DNA of 34,480 nucleotides from an uncultured Geobacter sp. (GTDB lineage Bacteria; Desulfobacterota; Desulfuromonadia; Geobacterales; DSM-12255): positions 1-34,480 of the forward strand of contig CALMBF010000021.1 of the NCBI GenBank assembly GCA_937860145.1, read 5' to 3'. The translations under genes were made by a program, and so were the position numbers. Positions 18,867 to 27,146 of the stretch are shown here, in pieces; the stretch's first letter is position 1; each line of letters begins with the position of its first letter. The notes under the pieces are model-generated. The model was not told the origin of the DNA. It searched no databases and saw only the letters and a program-made list of their open reading frames with translations.

Positions 18867-20222
18867 CTAAAAGGAAACTTTCGGCAGGTGGGCCAGCGAT
18901 TCCTTGATCGCCTCCTCCGGATACTCGTAGTCCGTCAGCTTCCCGGCAAAGTAGTCGTCGTAGGCCGCCATGTCCACGTGGCCGTGGCCCGAGAGGTTGA
19001 AGAGGATGGTCTTCTCCTTCCCCTCCTCCTTGGCCAGGAGCGCCTCGTCGACGGCGCCGCGGATGGCGTGGCTCGACTCGGGGGCGGGGATGATCCCCTC
19101 GCTCCGGGAGAAGAGGACAGCCGCCTCGAAGCAGGCGAGCTGGTGCACGGCCTTTGCCTCGACGACCCCTTCGTGGACCAGCTGGGAGACCAGGGGGGAG
19201 GCGCCGTGGTAGCGGAGGCCGCCGGCGTGGATCCCCGGGGGCATGAAGTCGTGGCCCAGGGTGTACATCTTGGCCACCGGCGCCATCTTGGCGGTGTCGC
19301 CGTAGTCGAAGGCGTAGACCCCGCGGGAGAGGGTCGGGCAGCTGGCCGGCTCCAGGGCCATGATCTTCACCTCCCTGCCGCTCGCCTTGTCGGCGATGAA
19401 CGGGAAGGCGATGCCGGCGAAGTTGGAGCCGCCGCCGTGGCAGCCGATGACCACGTCCGGGTAGTCCCCGGCGATGGCCAGCTGTTCCTTGGCCTCCAGG
19501 CCGATGACCGTCTGGTGGAGGCAGACGTGGTTCAGGACGCTCCCCAGGGCGTAGCGGGTATCCTCACGGGTGGCGGCGTCCTCAACCGCCTCGCTGATGG
19601 CGATCCCGAGGGATCCGTTGCTGGCAGGGTCCTTGGCCAGGATGGACCGGCCGGCGTTGGTCCGGTCCGAGGGCGAGGCGAGGACCTCGGCCCCCCAGAG
19701 CTGCATCATGCTCTTTCTATACGGCTTCTGGTTGAAGGAGACCTTCACCATGTAGACCGTGCACTCCAGGCCGAACATCTGGCAGGCGAGGGAGATGGAG
19801 GAGCCCCACTGGCCGGCGCCGGTCTCGGTGGCGATCCGCTTCGTGCCGGCGACCTTGTTGTAGTAGGCCTGGGGGATGGCGGAGTTGGGCTTGTGGGAGC
19901 CGGCGGGGGAGACCCCTTCGTACTTGTAGTAGATCTTCGCCGGGGTCCCCAGGGTCTTTTCCAGCCGGTGGGCCCGGAACAGGGGGGAGGGCCGCCAGAT
20001 CCGGTAGATGTCGCGCACCGCCTCGGGGATCTCGATCCAGCGCTGGGTGGAGACCTCCTGTTCGATGAGCGCCATGGGGAAGAGGGGGAGCAGGTCATCG
20101 GGGGAGACCGGCTGCATCGTCCCCGGGTGGATCACCGGCGCCAGGGGGCCCGGCATGTCGGGGATGACGTTGTACCACTGCTTCGGAATCCGGTCTTCGG
20201 GCAAGAGAATCTTCGTATCCAT
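18867..20222 (-). CDS. trpB2: TrpB2-type tryptophan synthase beta-like protein
   Basis: A 451-residue PLP enzyme of the TrpB2 branch, distinct from TrpB1 at 11058-12248. The long N-terminal part ([20 protein letters not shown], then IHPGT) and the [12 protein letters not shown] form of the PLP site (Lys111) are typical of TrpB2, as are TETGAGQWG (Glu133) and GGGSN (263-267). TrpB2 enzymes turn indole and serine into tryptophan, generally without tight TrpA partnership. AAGGAG lies seven bases before the ATG at 20222; the adjacent ATG at 20225 is the alternative, and the longer frame to 20321 is rejected because it runs through a repeat. It sits between trpC and trpF, in the position where trpB would be expected in a compact cluster. 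Confidence 0.95.
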   Translation of the reverse strand: MDTKILLPEDRIPKQWYNVIPDMPGPLAPVIHPGTMQPVSPDDLLPLFPMALIEQEVSTQRWIEIPEAVRDIYRIWRPSPLFRAHRLEKTLGTPAKIYYKYEGVSPAGSHKPNSAIPQAYYNKVAGTKRIATETGAGQWGSSISLACQMFGLECTVYMVKVSFNQKPYRKSMMQLWGAEVLASPSDRTNAGRSILAKDPASNGSLGIAISEAVEDAATREDTRYALGSVLNHVCLHQTVIGLEAKEQLAIAGDYPDVVIGCHGGGSNFAGIAFPFIADKASGREVKIMALEPASCPTLSRGVYAFDYGDTAKMAPVAKMYTLGHDFMPPGIHAGGLRYHGASPLVSQLVHEGVVEAKAVHQLACFEAAVLFSRSEGIIPAPESSHAIRGAVDEALLAKEEGKEKTILFNLSGHGHVDMAAYDDYFAGKLTDYEYPEEAIKESLAHLPKVSF

Positions 20223-20277
20223 CATTGAACTCCTTCCACACATAAAGAGATAGCTCAGGTCATATCCAGAAAACAAA

Positions 20278-20356
20278 TCTCGCGCGGAGAGGCCGAGGAC
20301 GCAGAGATAATCCGGCAACATCGATCTTCTCCGCGTCTCTGCGTCTCTGCGCGTGA
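20278..20356. repeat. Large inverted repeat between trpC and trpB2
   Basis: Arms of 29-30 bases, TCTCGCGCGGAGAGG... and ...CTCTGCGTCTCTGCGCGTGA, match at about four fifths of positions with one indel, around a 20-base loop. The arms consist of tandem CGCAGAGA-like units. On the minus strand the hairpin is followed by TTTGTTTTCTGG, so it could act as a weak terminator 55 bases before the trpB2 start. Confidence 0.7.
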
Positions 20357-20374
20357 ATGGTCAGGTCAGGACTG

Positions 20375-21175
20375 TCAGCCCAGCAGCTCCTGCAGCTTGG
20401 CGCCGATGTCAGCCTCACGCATGAGCGACTCGCCGACCAGGAAGGCCCTGGCACCGGCACCCTGCAGCCGCTCCACGTCGGCACGGCTGTTGATGCCGCT
20501 CTCGGCCACGATCAGCCGCTCCGCCGGCACCATCGGGGCCAGCCTCTCCGTGGTCCCCAGGTCGGTGACGAAGGTGTGGAGGCTCCGGTTGTTGATGCCG
20601 ACGAGGGTGCAGTCGGTGCGGAGCGCCATCTCCAGCTCCCGCTCGTCGTGGACCTCCAGCAGCACGTCCAGGTAGAGCTCCCGGGCCAGTCCCAGCAGGT
20701 CCTCCAGCTGCGCCTGCTCCAGCATGGCGGCGATGAGGAGCACCGCGTCGGCGCCGACGGCGGATGCCTCGTAGACCTGGTAGGGGTCGAAGAGGAAGTC
20801 CTTGCGCAGGAGCGGCAGCCCCACCTGTTCGCGGATGAGGGCGAGGTAGCGGAGGTGGCCGAGGAAGAACTTCTCGTCGGTCAGCACGGAGAGGCAGGTG
20901 GCGCCGCTCTCCTGGTAGATGGAGGCGATCTCCAGGGGGTCGAAGTCGGGCCGGATGATCCCCTTGCTGGGGGACCCCTTCTTGACCTCGGCGATGACTG
21001 CCGTCCACCCGGAGGCCGAAGCATCCCGGAGCGCCCGCTCAAAGCCCCGGGGCTGGTCCTCCCGGTCTGCCACGCGGGCCTTCATGTCGGCAAGGGGCTG
21101 GGCCGAGCGGGCAGCGGCCACCTCGTCCCGCTTGTGGCTGACGATCTTCTGCAGTATATCCGGCGTCGCGGTCAT
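20375..21175 (-). CDS. trpC: Indole-3-glycerol phosphate synthase
   Basis: TrpC closes the indole ring, converting CdRP to indole-3-glycerol phosphate with loss of CO2. The 266-residue TIM barrel has VIAEVKKGSPSKGIIRPDFD with the catalytic Lys/Glu pair and phosphate site, LRKDFLFDPYQ, LEVHDERELEMAL, LVGINNRSL and the ESGI segment near the end. I chose the ATG at 21175, with AGGTGA at normal distance. An in-frame ATG at 21223 would add 16 residues (MSCSSPLPPHFFSGES) encoded by the terminator hairpin and its T-tract, so it is unlikely as the main start but worth noting. TrpC is separate from TrpF here, unlike the E. coli fusion. Transcription reaching it must pass the terminator at 21187-21238. 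Confidence 0.97.
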   Translation of the reverse strand: MTATPDILQKIVSHKRDEVAAARSAQPLADMKARVADREDQPRGFERALRDASASGWTAVIAEVKKGSPSKGIIRPDFDPLEIASIYQESGATCLSVLTDEKFFLGHLRYLALIREQVGLPLLRKDFLFDPYQVYEASAVGADAVLLIAAMLEQAQLEDLLGLARELYLDVLLEVHDERELEMALRTDCTLVGINNRSLHTFVTDLGTTERLAPMVPAERLIVAESGINSRADVERLQGAGARAFLVGESLMREADIGAKLQELLG

Positions 21176-21186
21176 GGACTCACCTG

Positions 21187-21238
21187 AAAAAAAATGCGGG
21201 GGCAGCGGCGAGGAGCAGCTCATCGCCGCAGCCCCCGC
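21187..21238 (-). terminator. Intrinsic terminator/attenuator between trpD and trpC
   Basis: On the minus strand a 16-base arm (GCGGGGGCTGCGGCGA) pairs with TCGCCGCTGCCCCCGC at 15 of 16 positions, with a small inner GAG/CTC stem in the 11-base loop, followed after one A by eight Ts. This is a textbook Rho-independent terminator placed 11 bases before the trpC start and 13 bases after the trpD stop. I see no clear competing antiterminator. Confidence 0.88.
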
Positions 21239-21251
21239 CGCACCCTGTTCA

Positions 21252-22304
21252 CTACTCGTTGGTCATCTTCACCAGCTTGTCCAACTGGGCGAGGGCCCGG
21301 CCGGAATCGATGGCGTCGGCCGCCATGGCGACCCCGTCAGGGAGCGTCCCCACCTTGCCGGCAGCCACCAGGGCGAAGGCGGCGTTCAGCAGGACGACGT
21401 CGCGCCGGGCTCCCCGCTCACCGGCGAGGATGCTCCGGACGGTCTCCGCATTCTGCACGGCATCGCCGCCGCGCAGGTCGTCCATGGTGCAGAACTCCAT
21501 CCCCAGCTCTTCGGGGGAGAAGAGCCGGACCTGCACCCCTTCCGGAGTTACCTCGGCCACCGAGGTGGCGGCGGTGAGGGTGACCTCGTCCATGCCGTCC
21601 AGGCCGTGGACCACGAAGCCGCGGCGGCACCCCAGGCGCCGCAGCACCTGGGCCAGGGGCTCAACCAGGTCCTCGCGGTAGACCCCCATGACCTGGCACT
21701 CGGCACCCGCCGGGTTGGTGAGGGGGCCGAGGATATTGAAGATGGTCCGGATGCCGATCTCCTTGCGCGGGCCGATGGCATGCTTCATGGCGCCGTGGAG
21801 GGCCGGGGCGAAGAGGAAGCCGACGCCGATCTCGCCTATGCAGCGCTCCACCGTCTCCGGGGTGACGTCCAGGTTGACCCCCAGCTTCTCCAGCACGTCG
21901 GCGCTGCCGCAGAGGGAGGAGACCGACCGGTTGCCGTGCTTGGCGACCTTGACGCCGCAGGCGGAGACCACGAAGGTGACGGTGGTGGAGATGTTGAACG
22001 AGTTGGTGCCGTCGCCGCCGGTGCCGACGACGTCGAGGATCGTCTCCTGGTCGATGTTGATGTCGTCCCGGTCGATGTCCACGGCCCCCCGGCCGACGCG
22101 GATCGGCGTGGCCCTGTCCCGCATCACCCGGGCGGCGCCGGTGATCTCGTCCACCGTCTCCCCCTTCATCCGGAGGGCGGTGATGAAAGCGCCGATCTGG
22201 GCCGGGGTCGCCCCGCCGGACATGATCTGGTCCATGACCTCGATCATTTCACCTTCGCTCAGGTCTTCCCGCTCGACAACCTTGGCAATCGCTTTCTTGA
22301 TCAT
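21252..22304 (-). CDS. trpD: Anthranilate phosphoribosyltransferase
   Basis: TrpD joins anthranilate to PRPP. The 350-residue protein carries the PRPP loop [14 protein letters not shown] (from 94), [15 protein letters not shown] (from 122), [20 protein letters not shown] and GPLTNPAGA. Length is normal for a stand-alone TrpD, without the TrpG fusion. The start is the ATG at 22304, five bases after AAAGG; a GTG two codons upstream is too close to that site. The gap to trpG (131 bases) is almost entirely palindromic element C, and the gap to trpC carries an intrinsic terminator. Confidence 0.97.
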   Translation of the reverse strand: MIKKAIAKVVEREDLSEGEMIEVMDQIMSGGATPAQIGAFITALRMKGETVDEITGAARVMRDRATPIRVGRGAVDIDRDDINIDQETILDVVGTGGDGTNSFNISTTVTFVVSACGVKVAKHGNRSVSSLCGSADVLEKLGVNLDVTPETVERCIGEIGVGFLFAPALHGAMKHAIGPRKEIGIRTIFNILGPLTNPAGAECQVMGVYREDLVEPLAQVLRRLGCRRGFVVHGLDGMDEVTLTAATSVAEVTPEGVQVRLFSPEELGMEFCTMDDLRGGDAVQNAETVRSILAGERGARRDVVLLNAAFALVAAGKVGTLPDGVAMAADAIDSGRALAQLDKLVKMTNE

Positions 22305-22318
22305 ATGCACCTTTCTCT

Positions 22319-22437
22319 GAAATGCGGATATTTTGCAAGTTCAAGGCGACCGATGCAGGAGAGCGCAGGCGTACCTCTTGGTACGTCGAGCATCTCAAGC
22401 AGAGGTCAACGCCGAAATTGCGAAAAAGTCGCATTTC
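22319..22437. repeat. Palindromic repeat element C, on the trpG stop codon
   Basis: A 119-bp imperfect palindrome, the same length as element A. Terminal arms start GAAATGCG on both sides (16 of 20 positions match). The centre is GGCGTACC/GGTACGTC around TCTT. The right arm overlaps the trpG TGA (22436-22438). The centre and the flanking GTCGAGCAT match element D. Confidence 0.85.
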
Positions 22438-23005
22438 ATTTCGACATCTCCAGGAAGTTTTTCAGGATCTGCATCCCCCCCTCGGTCAGGATCGACTCGG
22501 GGTGGAACTGAACCCCCCAGATCGGGAGCGACGTGTGCTCGAGCCCCATCACCTCGCCATTGTCGACCCAGGCGGTGATCTCAAGGCAGGCGGGGAAACT
22601 CTCCCGCTCGACGACCAGGGAGTGGTAGCGGGTGGCGCTGAAGGGGTTCGGCAGGCCGGCGAACAGCCCCCGGCCGTTATGGTGGATGGGGGACGTCTTG
22701 CCGTGCATGAGGGAGACGCTCCGCACCACCTTGCCGCCATAGGCGGCGCCGATGGACTGGTGGCCGAGGCAGACCCCCAGGATGGGGATCTTCCCGGCAA
22801 AATGCCTGATGGCGGCAACGGAGATCCCCGCCTCCTCCGGCGAACAGGGGCCGGGCGAGATCACCAGGCGGGCGGGCTTGAGCGCCTCGATCTCCTCCAG
22901 GGTGATCCGGTCGTTGCGGTAGACCTGCACCTCCTCCCCGAGCTCGCCGAAATACTGGACGATGTTGTAGGTGAAGGAGTCGTAGTTGTCGATCATCAGT
23001 AACAT
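22436..23005 (-). CDS. trpG: Anthranilate synthase component II (glutamine amidotransferase)
   Basis: TrpG hydrolyses glutamine and passes ammonia to TrpE. The 189-residue class I amidotransferase starts [20 protein letters not shown] and has the triad Cys79 (GVCLGHQ), His168 and Glu170 ([13 protein letters not shown]). In many bacteria the same protein also serves PabB for folate; no pabB is seen here. AGAGGAG lies about 11 bases before the ATG. It follows trpE after a 150-base gap filled by element D, so classical translational coupling of TrpE and TrpG is absent. Confidence 0.97.
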   Translation of the reverse strand: MLLMIDNYDSFTYNIVQYFGELGEEVQVYRNDRITLEEIEALKPARLVISPGPCSPEEAGISVAAIRHFAGKIPILGVCLGHQSIGAAYGGKVVRSVSLMHGKTSPIHHNGRGLFAGLPNPFSATRYHSLVVERESFPACLEITAWVDNGEVMGLEHTSLPIWGVQFHPESILTEGGMQILKNFLEMSK

Positions 23006-23022
23006 GTTTTTTGAAACTCCTC

Positions 23023-23158
23023 TAACGGTTCAGGAACGTGGATTTTTCGATGAGCGCAAGGCGCTTGAGGGGGCGAAGCGGAGGCGTACTGCTGTACGTC
23101 GAGCATTTGCGCCCGAAAAGCAACGCCGCGATCGCGGAAAAGCCGCGTTCCTCCGTTA
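23023..23158. repeat. Palindromic repeat element D, on the trpE stop codon
   Basis: A 136-bp imperfect palindrome with arms TAACGG ... GGAACGTGG on the left and CCGCGTTCC ... CCGTTA on the right. The right end includes the complete trpE TAA (23156-23158). The centre is GGCGTAC/GTACGTC around TGCT, followed by GAGCAT as in element C. Confidence 0.82.
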
Positions 23159-24637
23159 ATCCAGCCCCTTTTCGGCGGTTTCGATCGCCTTGACCACCGC
23201 CATCCCCTTGTTGACCGTCTCCTGGTATTCGGCAGCCGGGTCGGAGTCGGCAACCAGGCCGGCCCCGGCCTGCAGGTGGATCCGCCCATCCTTCACCACC
23301 AGGGTACGGATGGCAATGGCCAGGTCCATGTTGTCGGAAAAGGAGAAGTAGCCGACGGCCCCGCCGTAGATCTCCCTGCGGCACGGCTCCAGCTCGTCGA
23401 TGATCTCCATGGCCCGCACCTTGGGGGCACCGGAGAGGGTCCCGGCGGGGAAGGTCGCCCGCACCAGGTCGAAGGCGTCGTTTCCCGGGGAGAGCTCCCC
23501 CTGGACGTTGGAGACAATGTGCATGACATGGGAGTAGCGTTCCACCGTCATGAGCTCGGAGACGCGGACCGTCCCGGTCCTGCAGACCCGGCCGAGATCG
23601 TTCCGCCCCAGGTCGACCAGCATGACGTGCTCGGCCCGCTCCTTGGGGTCGGCCAGGAGCTCCTCCTCCAGCCGCCGGTCCTCTTCCGGGGAACCACCCC
23701 GGGGGCGGGTGCCGGCGATGGGGCGCAGCTCCACCCGCTCCCCCTCCTTGCGGACCATGACCTCGGGGGAGGCGCCGAGGACGACCGTATCGTCCATGCG
23801 GAGGAAGAACATGTAGGGTGAGGGATTGAGGGTGCGGAGCACCCGGTAGATATCGAGGGGGTCCTGGGTCAGCTCCCCGGAAAAGCGCTGGGAGAGGACC
23901 ACCTGGATGATGTCGCCGGCACGGATGTATTCCTTGGCCTTTTCCACCGCAGCCTCGAACTCCTCCCGCCCCATGTTGGACGTGAAGGAGACCGGCCTGG
24001 ACGTGGCGGCAGCGGGCCGCGGTGCCGGCAGCGGTCCCTTGAGGCGGGCGATCAGGGCGTCGATCCTGCCCATCGCCTCCTCGTAGGCCTCATCCGGGGA
24101 TACCCCCTCGTCCAGGTGGGCATTGGCCACCACCTTGATCTTCTGGCGCACGTTGTCGAAGATCAGCAGGGTGTCGGTGATGAGGAAGCAGGAGTCCCAG
24201 GCACCGATGAGTGCCGGCTTGTCCGTGGGGAGGTCCTCGAAGAAACGAACCATGTCGTAGCCGAGGTACCCGACCGCTCCGCCGAAAAACCGGGGGAGTC
24301 CGTCGATCTCCACCGGCTGGAAACGCTTGAGATAGTCCCTGACAACCCCGAGGGGGTCGGCCGTTTCGGTCACCTCGGGGGGGGAGCCGTTTCTCAGGAG
24401 CTCGACCCTGGTGCCACGGGAGCGGATGACCACGGACGGGGTGGCGCCGAGAAAGGTGTAACGGGCCCACTTTTCACCCCCCTCGATACTCTCCAGGAGG
24501 AAGGCGTGACGGCCATCGTCGATCTTTTTGAAGGCAGTGACCGGGGTGTCCATGTCCGCCATGATCTCGCGGTAGACGGGAATCAGGTTCCCCTGGGCGG
24601 CCAGGCGGGAAAAACTTTCTCTATCGGGGGAATACAT
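23156..24637 (-). CDS. trpE: Anthranilate synthase component I
   Basis: TrpE converts chorismate and ammonia to anthranilate, the first committed and feedback-inhibited step. The 493-residue protein has the tryptophan-sensing LLES motif at 47-50, PSPYMFFL (272-279), PIAGTRPRG (306-314), then LVDLGRNDLGRV, AGTLSGAPKVRAMEIIDELE and the C-terminal chorismate-site IRTLVVKDGRIHLQAGAGLV. Feedback inhibition is inferred from the family and the intact motif. GGAG lies five bases before the ATG at 24637. Only 81 bases separate it from the upstream histidine kinase on the same strand. This gap contains a small CATCCC/GGGATG hairpin and a ten-codon frame without Trp, so no classical leader-peptide attenuator is present. 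Confidence 0.97.
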   Translation of the reverse strand: MYSPDRESFSRLAAQGNLIPVYREIMADMDTPVTAFKKIDDGRHAFLLESIEGGEKWARYTFLGATPSVVIRSRGTRVELLRNGSPPEVTETADPLGVVRDYLKRFQPVEIDGLPRFFGGAVGYLGYDMVRFFEDLPTDKPALIGAWDSCFLITDTLLIFDNVRQKIKVVANAHLDEGVSPDEAYEEAMGRIDALIARLKGPLPAPRPAAATSRPVSFTSNMGREEFEAAVEKAKEYIRAGDIIQVVLSQRFSGELTQDPLDIYRVLRTLNPSPYMFFLRMDDTVVLGASPEVMVRKEGERVELRPIAGTRPRGGSPEEDRRLEEELLADPKERAEHVMLVDLGRNDLGRVCRTGTVRVSELMTVERYSHVMHIVSNVQGELSPGNDAFDLVRATFPAGTLSGAPKVRAMEIIDELEPCRREIYGGAVGYFSFSDNMDLAIAIRTLVVKDGRIHLQAGAGLVADSDPAAEYQETVNKGMAVVKAIETAEKGLD

Positions 24638-24718
24638 CGTTACTCCAGGGTGGAAAATATTCTGAACGTATCACAGGGGGGGCGGGTTAGGCAAACATTT
24701 CATCCCGTGGGGATGCAC

Positions 24719-26959
24719 TCATCTCAGGGTAAAATAAAAGGTAGCCCCCTCCCCTTCGACGGAGTCGGCCCAGATCTTGCCGCCGTGACGGTGGATGACC
24801 CGCTGCACGATCGCCAGGCCGATGCCGGTCCCCTCGAACTCCTGGCCGTGCAGCCTGCTGAAGGGCATGAACAGCTTGTCGGCATAGCTCTTGTCAAAGC
24901 CTGCCCCGTTGTCCTTGACGAAGAAGACCGGGCGGGCGGCCAGCTTCTGGCTGCCGAACCGGATCACCCCTTCATCCTTGCGGGAGGTGTATTTCCAGGC
25001 ATTGTGCATGAGGTTGTTCAGCACGATCTCCAGGAGGCGCTCGTCACCGGTTGCGGCAAGGCCTTCCGCGATCTCGAAACGTACGCTCCTCTCCGGCGCG
25101 TGCTCCTGCAGGCTAGTGGCAATCCTCCTGGCGATCCTGGTGAGGTCGACGTGCTCCCTCTTCAGGCCGTGACGGGAAACGTAGGAGAGCTCCAGGATGT
25201 CGTCGATAAGTTTCCCCATCTTCTCGCAGCCGGCGACGATCCTGCCGAGGAGGTGGTGCGCCTCCCCGGAAAGTTCCCCTGCATGTTCCCTGCTGAGAAT
25301 GGAGCTGAAGCTGCTGATATGGCGCAGCGGCGCCCGGAGGTCATGGGACACCGAATAGCTGAAGGCCTCCAGTTCCCGGTTGGCGATCTCCAGCTCGGAG
25401 GTCCTCTCGATGACCCGCTCCTCCAGCTCCTGGTTGAGGCGACGGACCTCCTGCTCGGCCGTGATCCGGTCGGTGACGTCCCGCACGATCTCGATGCCGC
25501 CGACTATGTCACCGGCGGCATCCTTGAACGGCGACGCGGTGACTTCGAGGTAGTGTGACGCCCCCTCCTTATGGACATGCCGAAGTATCACATGGGTACC
25601 CCCGTCGCCGAGGGCGGAGAGGACGGGGCAGTTATCGCAGGGCTTTTCGTTGTGGTCGTACATCTCATAACAGGGCTTGCCGACAAAATCGCCGACCATC
25701 CCCCTGTGGGCATCGTTCTGCAGGATCACTCGCAGGTTGCGGTCCTGGATGCTGAGCCCTTCCCCCATGCAGGCGAGGATGGACTCGAGTTTTTTCTTTT
25801 CCGCCAGGAGCTCCTCGTGGGTCCGCAGGTACTCGTCGATCTGGTGGCGCAGCTCCTCCTGGGCCGCCGCCAGTTCGTCGTTCCGGTCCTGCAGGTCCCG
25901 TTCCCGGGCCCTGACCGCGGAAGCCATGATCTGGAAATTGTCGTACAGGTCGTGAATCTCAAGATAAGCGGAAAACCCTTTCTGCTCCCGGACTTCCGCC
26001 CCCGCCGCCAGCTGCCGGCTCGATTCGGTCAGGGCCAAGAGCGGCGCCGTTATCTTGCCGATCTTCAGATAGACGAGGATCAACGCCCCGGCGAGGACGA
26101 AGACCGCCAGGATGGCGAGAAGCCGTTCCATCTCCATGAGGGGGGCGAAAGCCAGCGTCTTGTCATGGACCGACACGATGACCCAGTCGTTCTGGGCAAA
26201 GGGGAGGACACTGCCGATGACCCTGCGCTCACCGAGCTTGAAGGAGTAGGTACCGCTGGTCCCCTGGAAACCGGCGGTGATCTGGGGGAGGGAGATGAAT
26301 GCCTCTTTCTCACCGACGAGCGCCCTGTCCGGGTGGGCGATGAGCCTCCCTGCCGGGCTGACGATGAAGGCATAGGCCTTGGAAGCGGTACGCGTGGGTT
26401 CGACCAGCTTGCAGAGGTAGGAGAGGTTCATGGTGCCGGTGATCACCCCCCGCTCCCACGGTATTGCCACGGAGATGACCGATTCGCCGCTTTTCAGCGA
26501 GACGAAGGGCTCCGACCAGGCAATCCGGCCGGTTTCCCGCACCTTCTTGAAGGGTTCGGAGGCGGCAAAGTTCTGCTTCTGCGCCGGTCCGCCGGCAGTC
26601 GCGACGGGGCCGGCGACACCAAGGAGGGCGCCGCGTTCGTCAAGGAACGTGATGGACTCGAAGAGCGGATCGTCTTCCAGCACCTGCTCGACCAGGGGGC
26701 GGATCCGCTTCTCCTCGAAGCTTCTGCCGTCGTTGACCACGTCCCGGACATGCTTGAGCATGACCACCGGCCGGGCAAGGAACAGCTCGACGGCCGTGGC
26801 GACGGTCTGGGCGACCTTCAGATTCTCCTGGCGGATGCGCGCCGAGGTCTCCAGGTGAAACAGGGTCACCGAAACCGCCATGGCAATAAGCATCGGCACA
26901 AGAGTGAAAAATGAGACGCTCGCAATAAGAGCCTTGCGAATACCCATCGGCTTGTTCAT
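24719..26959 (-). CDS. Membrane histidine kinase with Cache sensor and Cys-rich PAS domain
   Basis: A 746-residue sensor kinase (start at the ATG at 26959). Domain order: transmembrane helix about 7-30, a periplasmic Cache-type sensor to about 270, a second transmembrane helix (LLAILAVFVLAGALILVYL), a HAMP-like and coiled linker, a PAS domain, then HisKA (SYSVSHDLRAPLRH) and HATPase with NLMHNAWKYT, DNGAGFD and GTGIGLAIV. The PAS domain carries KPCYEMYDHNEKPCDNCPV, a cysteine cluster that could bind a metal or act as redox switch. There is no receiver domain and no adjacent regulator. The start is uncertain: an ATG at 27019 exists, but a TATAGT -10-like hexamer at 26999-26994 lies downstream of it. 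It lies directly before trpE; a functional link is not shown. Confidence 0.9.
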   Translation of the reverse strand: MNKPMGIRKALIASVSFFTLVPMLIAMAVSVTLFHLETSARIRQENLKVAQTVATAVELFLARPVVMLKHVRDVVNDGRSFEEKRIRPLVEQVLEDDPLFESITFLDERGALLGVAGPVATAGGPAQKQNFAASEPFKKVRETGRIAWSEPFVSLKSGESVISVAIPWERGVITGTMNLSYLCKLVEPTRTASKAYAFIVSPAGRLIAHPDRALVGEKEAFISLPQITAGFQGTSGTYSFKLGERRVIGSVLPFAQNDWVIVSVHDKTLAFAPLMEMERLLAILAVFVLAGALILVYLKIGKITAPLLALTESSRQLAAGAEVREQKGFSAYLEIHDLYDNFQIMASAVRARERDLQDRNDELAAAQEELRHQIDEYLRTHEELLAEKKKLESILACMGEGLSIQDRNLRVILQNDAHRGMVGDFVGKPCYEMYDHNEKPCDNCPVLSALGDGGTHVILRHVHKEGASHYLEVTASPFKDAAGDIVGGIEIVRDVTDRITAEQEVRRLNQELEERVIERTSELEIANRELEAFSYSVSHDLRAPLRHISSFSSILSREHAGELSGEAHHLLGRIVAGCEKMGKLIDDILELSYVSRHGLKREHVDLTRIARRIATSLQEHAPERSVRFEIAEGLAATGDERLLEIVLNNLMHNAWKYTSRKDEGVIRFGSQKLAARPVFFVKDNGAGFDKSYADKLFMPFSRLHGQEFEGTGIGLAIVQRVIHRHGGKIWADSVEGEGATFYFTLR

Positions 26960-27075
26960 CAACGACCCCGGGTGAGGATTTTGACCATTTGGCACTATAT
27001 CATGAAAAAGTTTTCGCATAAAACAGATTTCAGAGGGAGGTGACCGGCTGGTCGAACTTTTTTTCCCTGACCCAC

Positions 27076-27104
27076 TTGCATTTATCCGGAGGAGTGATTA
27101 TTTT
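27076..27104 (+). promoter_or_regulatory. Predicted sigma70 promoter of htpG
   Basis: TTGCAT, 17 bases, TATTTT, ending 42 bases before the htpG ATG. I saw no CIRCE element and no convincing heat-shock sigma promoter. Confidence 0.55.
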
Positions 27105-27146
27105 CTGACCGCCTGCATGTAACCACACAAAGGAGAACAGACTTCG

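Noticed and set aside
20919-22511. 530-codon open frame on the plus strand across trpC, trpD and trpG
   Set aside because: Antisense shadow; runs through a terminator hairpin and a palindromic repeat.
24638-24718. Trp leader-peptide attenuator before trpE
   Set aside because: The gap is only 81 bases. The one short frame (MKCLPNPPPL) has no Trp codon, and no terminator/antiterminator pair is visible.
24116-26914. Long plus-strand frames (480 and 447 codons) opposite trpE and the Cache kinase
   Set aside because: Antisense shadows of GC-rich genes without a ribosome site or family motif.
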